Assembly (NCBI GenBank): GCA_905250125.1
Contig: CAJNOL010000040.1
Coordinates: forward strand, 62,001 to 126,000
DNA: 64,000 bases
Direction of reading: 5' to 3'
Source: Rotaria sordida
Taxonomy: Eukaryota; Rotifera; Eurotatoria; Philodinida; Philodinidae
Both the position numbers and the translations under genes were made by a program. Shown here one piece after another: positions 49,701-61,200 of this stretch (position 1 is the first letter of the stretch; each line of letters starts with the position of its first letter). The notes under the pieces were generated by a model, which worked only from the letters and a program-made list of their open reading frames with translations, made no database searches and was not told the DNA's origin.

Positions 49701-49987
49701 CTCTTCAATTAACAAGAGATAAAAGAATCAAATAAGATAATTAATTAGTACATTAATAATTGTATAGGTATATAAGAATATCATATATTATTATGATAAG
49801 TTCTTAGAATAAAATAATTCATTTTTACATATTTATGTAGATATGTTTTTGTAATTTTAGGACATTCTATAAATTACCTACCAATAGTAATGTCAAGTAA
49901 TTGAGACTGTAATTGTTGTTCACTACCAATCGAAATCGAAATAATAATATATAAGTTCCATAGATGAAAAACAATAGGTATAAGCAT
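43797..49987 (-). CDS. Ionotropic glutamate receptor, pore exons missing at assembly gap
   Basis: Exons in order: 49987-49882 (signal peptide), 47750-47565, 47508-47206, 47122-46893, 46824-46663, 46555-46388, 46331-46227, 46168-46070, 45996-45802, 45745-45715, then 44855-44772, 44704-44628, 44480-44030 and 43930-43797. The first eight give the extracellular amino-terminal (ANF-receptor-like) domain. EAPYVM...FEGFCVDLLEELS and IADLAIAPLT are the S1 half of the ligand-binding domain. The next recognisable part is DPLGLTNVGGIFVVLFG, the end of S2, then membrane segment M4 (GVILSLFIAILEFLWHA) and a long Ser/Arg-rich cytosolic tail. M1, the pore loop, M2, M3 and most of S2 (about 300 residues) are absent, as is the ligand-binding Arg that follows APLT. 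A 10-N gap and a foldback element lie exactly there. The two sides stay in frame (776 residues) if joined. Neuronal ligand-gated cation channel by family; AMPA/kainate-like rather than NMDA-like from S1. Confidence 0.88.
45048..45638. mobile_element. Foldback element next to the assembly gap
   Basis: AATTAAGAAAATAA...GAAAAGC...GTGCATTTTGT on the left pairs with ACAAAATGCAC...GCTTTTC...TTATTTTCTTAATT on the right. The ends pair as TTGTATTGAATCACTTTT with AAAAGTGATTCAATACAA. The right arm stops at the run of N, so its last bases are missing. A second copy of the outer motif AAAAGTTTAAGGTAC stands at 44871, perhaps from another truncated element. Confidence 0.7.
45639..45648. other. Assembly gap (10 N)
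   Basis: Ten N bases between the foldback element and receptor exon 10. A round-number gap usually marks unknown length. The missing receptor pore exons would have to lie here or be truly absent. Confidence 0.95.
48590..49600. mobile_element. 1-kb foldback element in glutamate-receptor intron 1
   Basis: Left block GACAATTATTTCCGAAATAT pairs with right ATCTCTCGGAAATAATTGTC. TTTTTGAATTACAAAACTTA pairs with TAAGTTTTGTAATTCAAAAA. Near the centre, AACATAACCTA pairs with TAGGTTATGTT. Arms are around 80% similar by eye and meet near 49100. Non-coding. Confidence 0.7.
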
Positions 49988-50587
49988 TTTTCTGCATCAC
50001 TTCTTGTACACAATCAGATTTTTTTTTCTTTTTATTTTTTACTATTGAATATCAAATTTTATTATTTTGAAAAATAGATCAATTAATTATATATTTCACC
50101 TAAATTATAAGTCATAGGATAATTTAAAAGAAAAAAAAAAAAAAACCGACAAAAATAATAAACTCACTCTAATTCATGTTCTTCTATATTAATGATCTAC
50201 ATCGAAATGCTATATCATAATAATTATTATCTAGAAAGAAGAAAACCAAAAAAGAAATTCTTGTCAATATTCTAGATAACAAACAAAGACCTATTTAATC
50301 AGTCTATTTCCATCTTTCTGCATTTCAAGTGCTTATTATCAAGCATTTACTAGTGATCATACAAATATAACAGAAAACCGGAAAAACTCTAGAAAAAGCA
50401 TCTACTGATGATTATCAAAAAGAAAGCAAGAACACACATTGTACTTTGTTAGATTGAATTACCTATTGTGGCAACAGTTTACGTAGTTGTCAAAACTCGT
50501 TGGCCTTCTAATTCCTTTTTTTTTTTATATATATATATAGATGCATTATTATAACGGCAAAAGCATTAGAGTATAGGAATGCTTGCA

Positions 50588-50589
<2 letters not shown>

Positions 50590-50622
<33 letters not shown>
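50590..50622. repeat. (CT)n microsatellite
   Basis: About 15 uninterrupted CT dinucleotides. Confidence 0.9.
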
Positions 50623-50624
<2 letters not shown>

Positions 50625-50911
50625 ATTCTTTTCCTGTCTTATTCTTATCATAGACGAGTTTCTATGTGCATTCAGCAAATTCATCAATGTTCACTCTACT
50701 TGAAAGCTGCATAGAAGATGTAAGGAACATACATCCGAAAAGATCTTCCATTTTATTGTTTCTCGATGTTTATTTGTAGTCTCATTTTACCGAATAAGAT
50801 AAAACATCCTAAACAAGACAGAAACATAAATGAGAATGAGAACCGCAATGAGATAACATTTTTCTAAGTGTATTAACGAACGAACGAGAGAAAGATCGTA
50901 GTTTGATACTA

Positions 50912-50942
50912 GCAATAATAATAATAATAATAATAATAATAA
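50912..50942. repeat. (ATA)n microsatellite
   Basis: About ten ATA/AAT triplets in a row. Confidence 0.9.
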
Positions 50943-53218
50943 GATTGCTACTCCTACTACTGCTAGTGACTACGTCGACAAGAAAAAAAAAACTCTATAT
51001 AGAATCTACAATAGAAACTATTATGACATACTAAATATACATCCATCACTACAAATGAAACCAATCCAAAATTGACAATTAAATCCCACGTATCATGAAA
51101 ACAATCTCGTAGATTAAGATCATTTCTATAGATATTTAATCAATAGAAAAAACCAAATATAGCATCATTTTTATTACAAAAAAGAAAATCATCCAGAAAA
51201 GATTTGATTGCCTTCTATAGAAGACTGTCACTATATGTTGAATTAATTATATATCGAATAAAAACAAATTTGTATATACATTATGATATAACAAACATTC
51301 TCGGTTTTCTTTCTTGAAAAAACAAAAAACAACTCGAGTCTGTTGATAAATCGACATATGATGAATCAATAAATAAATATTCATTATTATAAATTAGTTA
51401 TTTAGTCTATCTATAATATAAACATAATCTATTGAATATTATTATCTATAAGATTTTGTTTTTTTCATTTAACATAAGAAAATTAAATAAATAAATAAAT
51501 TTTATTCTTTGAATTCAATGACACAAAAATGTTTATTATTCAACATTCATTGAAGAAGTTTTTCATATTAATTTCATAGTATCCATTGTAAAATTTAATA
51601 ACTATAGAAAATTGTTGATCATTTCCTGTCAAATCTTATAAAATTACCATAGTCCAAAATAAAAATAATAGATATCGAATTTCCAGTATGACAAAAAACA
51701 GAGAAAATTGATTTTTTTTTTTGATTAAACAATAATAATTAAGATTCTTTCTATTTTATTATTATTATTATTGTTGTTTCTTTTGAATATTTTTTCAGAT
51801 CAACATTAAATAAATGTTCAATCATGATTGATTCATATAAATAAACAATGATAAAAGAAAGAAAAAAAAAACCTAGACTAAAGTGTATCGATTGACCGTA
51901 AGATAGATAATCAATAAGATCATATGATCGATCGATCAACTGGCCTCAAGGCTTTTACTCAAGACAACCAATCATTTCAAACATGCACACATATTACAGC
52001 AATGATGAACGACAAAAAGATAGATAGAGAGAGAGAGAGAGAGAGTTTTTGCTCTATGTTGTGCACTACGGCTATCATCAACAATTGAATATGCACACAT
52101 TCATATACTCGCTAAAATGCATACATCGTTTTTATGTATATATGTGGCGAGTTGTATTGTTGTTGTAAGTAAGATAAAGCGATTAGTCGTGTGCACACGC
52201 ACGGACGCGCGAGAAATATATATTCAAATGTCGATGCTTGAGGGTGTATGCAACAACGGCTGCGATAACGATGAAAAAAAAAAGAGAAAAAAAAACTGAC
52301 GACAAACGGAGACGATGAAGATCGAATGTCGTTCATATGTGTTATATACTCCTGTTGTTGTTTGTCACTTGCACTGCGAGCGATATTCAATTTGATGAAT
52401 GATGTCTCAACAATAATACAAGCGCGTATAGATCTTGTTTAGCCTGCTGCTAGAAAGATTAGACGATGCCTTCATTACACAATACATATATATGTATATA
52501 TGCGTTTGCTCGCATCGATGCCATCGATCAGGTCAACGGCACTACTTCTATTACAAAAAAAAAAAGAAGAACTTATTCTTCTCTATACTTTTATACAACA
52601 GAGTATGTATAATAATATATACACACACATATCAAAGTCGTACCATGCATATACATGCTGCTTTCTTTTTTCTCTTTCTCTCTATGTTCGGGTGTTTGTT
52701 AAAATGTCAGTTCTTTTTTATAATCAATTCGTCAACGAAATGAACTCATTTTCTTTGATTGTGATAATAGTAGTGGTAAGATTATATAATATTCTTCTTC
52801 ATTCTCTTCTCATCTAGTCGATAAAAACTTCAAAGTGCCTCAACATTAACCTCGTCGTCTCGTATACATTGGATCAGCTGAAACAAGATTTGTAATCATA
52901 TACAATAGTTAAGTATCGTATAGAACAAGAGAAAAGGAGAGAAAAAACGACTATAAGAAAATAAATGACCTTTTTTTGTGACTTCACACTTTCGTCTAGT
53001 GTATATGTACATGTGACATGTTGCCACTTGTCTTCATCATCATCATCATCATTTTCTTTTTTTTTTCTTCTAGATTTTTGTTCTTTTCTTATACATCTAC
53101 TATTACTTTTCTATACAACTACTTCTCCTTCATTGCATTGGCAAGTGTATACGGCAACGTTTAATGAACTACATGCTTTTATCTCACCAACAGCAACCAT
53201 ATCGGTTTAGCTGTCGAT

Positions 53219-54611
53219 ATGAGAGAATATAAAGTAGTAATACTTGGTCCAGGCGGTGTTGGTAAATCGGCACTAACTGTACAACTTTGTCATTCAAAAT
53301 TTGTTGAAAAATATGATCCAACTATAGAAGTAAGTAAAATTTATATTTCTTTTTTTTTACTTTTATTCAAAGAAAAACAAAGAGAATAATTGTTTTGAAT
53401 GATCAAAGTACCGTTTTTCTTTCAAGCAATTATTCTTACTAAAAAAAAAACCGAATACAGAAGAATTTTTTCCATAGGAAACATGAATTAAATCCTAGTA
53501 AGATATTTTTAGTTAAAAGATATATCTCGAAAAGATAAAATATGTAAGTCTTGATTATATATAAGATTCCTTTGAGGATTATTCAACGAAAATAATTTTA
53601 TTTTAAAAAATCAATTATTGTTGTTCTCCGAAAAAAAAATAAAGATATTTGAATATGAAATTATTAACAACATATACATTTTTTCAAGAAAATGTATTTA
53701 TAACTAAATATTTAAATTGTTTTTCATGAACTAAAAAACCACAAAAGAAAGATTTTTATACGAACCTCGAATCAATTATCATGATTGAACATTAGTTCTT
53801 CGAATCTAACTATAGAAATGAAACATTATTCTCTTTTTTGATATGTAAGAGAAAAAAAAACAACAGAAGGAAGTATCCCTAATCGATTTCAACTCTTTTT
53901 CATTAATGAAGTATACAAATCAACACTTTCTCCATGGAAATCATAAAGAATTCTATTGCTTTTATTCTAAACGATAATAAAGAAATTGTTTGACATCAAA
54001 CTCCCAAATGAATTTTGCTCATTAACCGAATAATATTGAAATTATTTCATGTCTTATCTTTTTAGGATTTCTATCGTAAAGAAATTGAAGTTGATGGTGA
54101 ACCTGCTTATTTAGAAATTCTTGACACCGCTGGTTTGTTTGTTTTTTTAATTGTTTCTATTTTTTTTTTATTAGAAATCTTTCTAATTGTATTATTTTTA
54201 GGTACTGAACAATTTGCATCTATGCGTGATCTTTATATAAAAAATGGTCGCGGTTTTCTTGTCGTATTTAGTTTAACATCTTGGCAATCATTTCTTGATA
54301 TTCGAACTATACGTGAACAAATTCTTCGTGTTAAAGGTACAGATAATGTTCCTATATGTCTTGTTGGTAATAAATGTGATGCATCATTACAACGTCAAGT
54401 AACACCTGATGATGCACTTGCATTAGCACAAACATGGTCTTGTCCATATGTTGAAACATCAGCAAAATTAGCTATTAATGTTAATGATACATTTGCTGAA
54501 ATTGTACGAGAAATTAATACAAGAATGAAAACAAAAAAAACTAAAAGTAAAAATAAACAAAATCATCGATCATTTTTTCGTCTTTGCTGTTGTTGTTGTT
54601 CATCACCGTGA
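53219..54611 (+). CDS. Rap-like small GTPase with poly-Cys tail
   Basis: Three exons (53219-53329, 54066-54132, 54202-54611) give 195 residues. The start [20 protein letters not shown] is Rap-like. All GTPase boxes are present: P-loop 10-17, switch I with YDPTIE and Thr35, DTAG at 57-60, NKCD at 116-119 and ETSAK near 145. Thr61 after DTAG, instead of Gln, is the Rap hallmark. [10 protein letters not shown] and [14 protein letters not shown] also match Rap. Oddities are Pro11 in the P-loop (usually Ser or Ala) and Phe39 in the effector loop (usually Ser). The C-terminus is [10 protein letters not shown], then [12 protein letters not shown]: a basic region, five Cys and a last-four CSSP that is a poor CaaX box. 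Membrane binding by palmitoylation is plausible. Intron 1 is 736 nt. An acceptor lies just 8 nt before the ATG. Adhesion or polarity signalling is the family role; this may be a divergent paralogue. Confidence 0.93.
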
Positions 54612-55930
54612 TAAAGAAAAAAAAAGATATAATATATTATACATATTTATTTATACATATATATTAATTTTATGTAGAAGAAAAAAAAAACAAGAATAAT
54701 TTTTTTTTGTTTTGCTGATTAGTAACTAATATATATATATATATATATATATATGTATTATTCAAAAGATTGAACAAAACAAAAAAAAAGAAAAATATTT
54801 CTTAATAATTATAGCTTTTTTACTAATCGGACATGTCATTAGATTTCATATTCAAATTATAGATTATGAATACGATAATATGATCTGATTGAAAGGCATA
54901 TTATTATATTTTCTTGTATTTATAGTTCAAGTCTTCACTAATAACTATATATTAATAATGTTGTATGATTGCATGTCAACATATTAACAGAAAGCAAAAG
55001 AAAATTTTTTTTTTTTTCTTAGTCAAATAACTTGTTCGATTGTTTTTTGTATAATATAGATTATTAAGAATTCATTATTCATTTCTTACTTCATAAAAGC
55101 AAAAGAAAAAAGAAAGATTATTTCTAGGTATTATTTTTTTTTTTCATTTGATTGATTAATCATAGATTTCTTTGGTTTTATGAAATATTATTTATAACTT
55201 AATTCTTTTTATTCTTCATCAAATGGTATAAAACTAAGAAAGTATGAATAGATTTAGAAAAGAAACAAATTATCTAGGTCAACTTGAATATTATCTTTTA
55301 CTTTTTATTTTCTAACAAGACGTTTAAAGATAAAAATCTATTTATTGTCATTAGTGTCATTATTATAAATGTATCTGCTTTGTTTAATGTCACCAAGATA
55401 AAATAGAAATATGTTTTCATTCGTGTCAATACTCTTGAGACAACTATTTCTATTTAAAAAAAATTATGTACATTAATATTGCATTCCTATTCATAGTAAA
55501 CATCATCTATTTCAATTATTAATATTATAAACGAAATTAGTAGAAATTGGATAAGATAATTTTCCAGGGTTTTTAAACAATCATATAAAAATTATTTCCT
55601 ATATTACTATTTTATCAAATATAACTGATGAAAAATATATTTATTAATAAATCATTAACAAAATATATAAAAAAAATTCGAATTAAATATTGTAAAATTA
55701 CAAAAAGAAAAATAAAACAAGACATTAGAATATAAAAAAAAAACAGCTTCTTCCAATCATTAAAGAAAATAATGTATTATGGACTAAGTAGAAAAAAATA
55801 TTCAGTTTTTAAAATTTAATCTATTATTTATTAAATTACTCGATTATCACAAATGGCATTGTAACGTATTGTCTTATTCAAGTACTATTACAAGGATTAT
55901 ATTATAAATGTCTAATAGTACAACTATCTA
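54612..55930. other. 3' flank of Rap-like gene, no gene seen
   Basis: Very AT-rich with an (AT)n run at about 54728-54755 and many A/T homopolymers. No coding or RNA signal. Confidence 0.5.
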
Positions 55931-55949
55931 AATAATAAATAAGATATAT

Positions 55950-58200
55950 TGATGAGTTTAGCATTGAATCCGAAAAGGCAGAACAAGCTATTGCATCATA
56001 GAATGTCATGTTTGCCCTTTTCAAGCAACGATAGTCGGATCTATTCTTTACATGCCTCAAAAGTTAAGCATAAATTGAGGAACTGTGACAATGCAGGGTC
56101 ATTCAGATTGATTATGAACGCTCATTAACTATGGTATAATACGTGGGCATCATGAAGGAGATATTATTACATTCCGGATAAATCCTACTCAATGACATAC
56201 TAGAAAAAAGATGATTGTGATGAAACACGAATGGTAATGTACAAGTCGGAAATAGGATAGTCAATAGTATATTTATTATATTTTTCTACTGAACCACTAC
56301 ATAAAATATAGCTCTGATTGATTGATAAATAATAATTCTTATTAGAACACAGACATGTTTTATTTGAATCAATATAAATTGTATTCTGATATACTAAACT
56401 AGTGAAACAGCTAGTAGCCTTTTGACATATAGACTGAAAAGTTCATTATGAATGATCAAATCCTGTTGAATTAAAACTACATGTATTAATCTCCGCAAGC
56501 CATATATATATGTATATATATATATATATTCGATATGACCTCACATTTGACCGAACTTAAGCATTGTTCATCATAACGTGAAATTGTTAATACAACATAT
56601 TTTGTTTAAAGACCTATAATAACATGGACAATTACATTGATTTGATAGAGCGCTTTGACAATCGACATCACAAATATTGAGTCAGTCAAATTATGGTAAA
56701 GAACGACCTATAGTTGCATAATAATAATTATTATTTTGGCGATCACATATTAGTAATGAATAGTAGGTGCTATGTAAACATATTAAACTAGTATCATTAT
56801 AATGACAACAAAGTAATGCTAATTCATAATATTGATACTATCCAATGCAAGATTATGTATGACTCTTGGATGAAACAAAATTACTACCAGTGATAAAAAA
56901 AAAACTTTCTACGAGGCATCGACATTCATTAGAATCTATATTATTATCTATTTCATTTATAATAAACATAAAATCTAAAACATTTGGTGCTATACACATG
57001 ACACATTTACAACATCATTTCAATAAGATATCATATTACAATCACACATATTTTTAAAACAAGATCAACAAATTATTCAACTATTAATTCATTACTTATT
57101 TAATCAACTGAATAGACTCAGAACAAGAACAATTAGTTACATTATTCTAACACTCATTTGATAAGAGAGATCTAATGTTGAATCATATATAGAATTACCA
57201 TTACATGTTTCATTATATGATTTCACTTTTTTGATGGGATGTAAGATTATGATTATAATATTGAATTATCAAATAATTATATATATCAATCGATGACATA
57301 TTTTAGACATTTATATGATGCTTCAGATAGATAACAAGTTAAACATCATGTTATATCACATTCACTAGTAATTTAACATGATGATTGTGTATAACTTTTT
57401 TGAAATTCACATAAAGATGATATTTTTTAGGAAAAAAAACACGACATATTGATACATTGAAGACCATCAGTGGAGTTCTATCCACAATTTTAAAAATGAC
57501 TTGTATTAATACCTTCTGTAATACCTTATAATCCATCACTCCAATAGGTTTCATTAGCACTGACATTAAATGGATATTAAGCACATTAACCAGCTGATAG
57601 GCATAACCATGAAGCTAGTGGATCGTAAAAATCAAGGTATCTATCGATAGAATAACATTCATATGCTGTATACATTGATAATTAGAATCAGCTGCACTAC
57701 ATATGCCTAAATGATAAAAATGTACTACTAGACAAACAGTATAATATACATTTGGTGAGAATGGATTGTATTTAGCACTCTTCTCATGCTGTGTCATAAT
57801 GTTGTTAGTATAATATGTTATACATCACTTAGAGCATTTAAGTGAACTATACAAATTGAACCAGATCAATATGAAGTGAAAAGATAATAGCATGTTTGAG
57901 CTTGAATTATTATTGGGCAATTAAAATAAATTTAAATTGCAGTACATATTAAAAGGAGATCATTTTATTTGAACATATATATTTTGATTGAGATTCAAAC
58001 CAATACTTGATTTACATTTTGATGTTGTACAGCAGACTTGAGAAATTGATACTGGTCTTGTTAATTATGAAAAACTTCACTTAACAATAATATCACATAA
58101 AGCAATTAAACCAAATTTACAAATATCTGCTAGTAATCAATTCGCATTTAGATATGGAAAGTTAACTGATTTTATAGAAGAATATTTGTTGTACTTTCGT
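55950..58200 (-). pseudogene. Decayed Cys-rich extracellular-protein gene
   Basis: On the minus strand, protein-like stretches with regular Cys and N-glycosylation sites appear in changing frames broken by stops. Around 56210-56400 one reads VYQNTIYIDSNKTCLCSNK, then NYYLSINQSYILCSG. Around 56600-56760 another includes NICDVDCQSA and CNCPC. Around 57350-57620 another includes FNVSANETYWSDGL. The Cys pattern recalls small extracellular modules such as WSC or EGF, but I cannot assign one. Base composition is a little less AT-rich than both flanks. Best read as a dead gene of a secreted or cell-surface multi-domain protein; an open frame on the plus strand at about 58047-58206 may be an unrelated fragment. 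Confidence 0.4.
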
Positions 58201-58209
58201 TTGTGATAC

Positions 58210-61200
58210 ATTATATTCAACAATAAGAAGGTCTTTAGTTTTATTATAAAAATCAATATGAATAGGAAATATTATTCCAGGATTATTCGTTTGTAATAGC
58301 ATCGTAAAAATAAATTATTCTTTTTTTTTTTATTAAAAAAGATATTGTTTTGAAATCAAGCAAATGAATAAAAAGAATTATTTAGATCATTTTTTTTGTT
58401 CGTTTTTGTTTTAAATTAAACAATATATTTGATATATTGAAACACAAAAATAACTTTTCATTATTGATTTAGAATTTTCGATTATTATGAAATAAAACAT
58501 AATTATACATTAATAGAATTTTTCATCAATGAAAAACAAACAAACAGTCCTTGTCCGTATTAACTAGCATAGTTTTGTTTTAATATTTTTGTTTAATTAA
58601 AAGATATTTCTATCTTTATTGAAAAACTAAGCATTGTCATTTTCCTTTGAAAACAAACATTCATATTCAAATAATTGACTGACATCAACTCTATTAGATA
58701 GAAAAATATTGATGGTACGATAATTTGATTTAGATATGCATTGACATATAAAGAAAAACAATAGATACAATCAACTGTATGCTTGAGATGAAAAATTCTT
58801 ATGAATGAATCTAGTTGTAAAAATGAGATATGTATCATATAGAGTTCAGATTGGAAAGACACCAACATAACTAACGAATCTATAAGCCTGTGATCTTTTA
58901 ATCAGGTACCAACTGACTGATTAGCAAAATTAAATGGAGATACAATAGATTAATAAAAATAAATTTCTTAACTCAGAGAAAGATTATAAATTAAGATGGT
59001 CGTTGATAACGTACACATATTTTAATTGTCAAAATTCATTATATTTAATATAAAATACTTCTACGATCGATCGCTGATAACTAGTCACTACTTACCATCT
59101 GTCTATAAATGTTTCTATTGATCGTTATTAATGATATCGTTATCTTTTACTTTATAGACATTGAGATGTGGCTAAAATATGCATCAGCTATTAAATGCAC
59201 ATCATATTCAAAAAATACTTAGATATGTTACAGGTCGTGATTGTTCTAAAGTTAACTTCTTTCTTTATCCTATTTAAAAATATTGAGATTCTTTAACCAT
59301 ATGTTCAATTTTGTATAAAAGTATTTTCATAAATTATAAAAGTAATGGTCACATGAGTCCTTCGAAATGTTGCTTTTTCTATATATTTAATATATAGCCA
59401 TTACATCATGAACAGAACAGTAATAAAAGAAGATCTATGATATTTCATGAATAACTTATGGTTGTTTACAGAATGATCCATAAAAATAGCACTACGATAA
59501 AAAAAATCTTCGCGTCGGTTCAATTAAATGAGCTAATTTTTTTGTTATTATTGCTGTTGGTATGACGGAAGTAATTTTACCTGTTCTCAAAAATGTAGCG
59601 TTTCATAAATAATTTTCAGTTGTTATCTAAGAGAATAATAATAATAAGAAGTTAAAACGAACTTTATGAATAATACTGTATAGAGCAAATTTTCAAAATT
59701 AATTTGTTTAAAAGCCAACTGTTTCGAATTTTCAAACATGGAAAACTATTTTTTTTGCAATAATACGTTTTACTTATGGGACACGAGTTTCAGTGTTTAA
59801 ACTGACTAGTCTTGAAAACTTGTTCTGTGTGCGTCAATATAGTATCATTCTCTCAGATGACAACTGAAAACTATTTATGAAATGCTTCATATGTATTGTT
59901 CTTACTTGACAATAATTGAAATGTCTTTAGTGAGGCGAAAAATAAAAATTTAACAATGATATTTGTTTACATTTTCTATATGAAAAAGCAACTTGAAAAT
60001 AATTTTCTCCTATTAACCAAAAAATTAGCTCATGTGAACGAACCGAAGCTGAGATATTTCAATTTCTTTTTGTAATGCTATTTATGGTTCACTTTATATT
60101 TGATCTCTTATAAAGAATGAATAAACTGTCCTTAGTTTTTCATGTAATCAATAACAATTGATCTTTTTTTAACTACTTCCTCTGTAACGTTGTCATTAGA
60201 TAACATTATTAATTAGTAATTTTCATACAAAATTTCGTTTGTACGTCATGGGTTCATATGAAAAGTTGACTTTAACATAATTAACCAGCAACTAAGAAAA
60301 GAATATTGTGAATGATGAGATCAAAGATTTCCACTCCTCGATCACAGAAAACTCATTTTTTTGTTGCTCAACATCATTTAAAATTTTTCTGGAAAACTGG
60401 CAATTTTCACTGATCATCCCACACCAGTTTCTTTGGAATACCAATGAATTAATGACATAGACATTAAGATGCACTTTCACTTTTGCATGTTGTCCACAAT
60501 TAGATATTATTGTAACTATGAATTCTCATTTATAAAATTACATTAATGAGGTAACAGTACCGAGAAAGTAATCTTTTTAAATATATCATTGCAATTATTT
60601 TTACCACACTTACAAAATTTTAATTGCTTGAGAAAAAAAAGAAAAGCATAAGGATTGTTTATTTTTTTATGGCTCAATGCTCAGATTAAAACTTTAGAAT
60701 TATATCCATGTAAAAATAGCATATAATAATTATGAAATAATGAATTGTCAAGTACATGGAGATTAAAGATCATTGTGAAGAGGAGTTTTAGTCACGGTCA
60801 CGAAAGGATTTTGGATTTAGTCACAGGTAAGATCGTAATAGTTCTCAAACAAATCTATTAATTCACAACATTTACTAATGATTTCAAAAATTTTAAAGAA
60901 CTTATGAATCATCTATTTTGTTTTCAGTTTCATATACGAGTGATCATAAGCAATAAAGAAATAGTGGAATTCTGAACTTTAAAAAGATTCTGTAGAATTA
61001 GACAAAATAATGAAGACTAGTATTGAAAGAAGTTTAACGAAATCCTTTAGAATTCTTAGATTTCTTGAGATTTTTAAGTTTCGAAATTCCAAACTTTCTC
61101 TATTTTTTCACTGACCATAGAATTATTAGTTGCGGCCAAGGTCAAGCAGGATTGTAACTTTTTTTTTTTAGATTTATAATAGAGATAAAAACAACTTGTA

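Larger units (their letters stand above)
49988..53210. other. Intergenic, microsatellite-rich
   Basis: Between the divergent starts of the receptor and the Rap-like gene. Contains (CT)n near 50590-50622, (ATA)n near 50912-50942, (GA)n near 52024-52046 and (ATC)n near 53035-53052. Short frames in 52.1-52.9 kb are simple-sequence artefacts. It probably holds both promoters; no specific sites identified. Confidence 0.5.

Noticed and set aside
52112..52817. Several 60-105-residue frames near 52.1-52.8 kb
   Set aside because: Simple-sequence and homopolymer artefacts on both strands without splice context or motifs.
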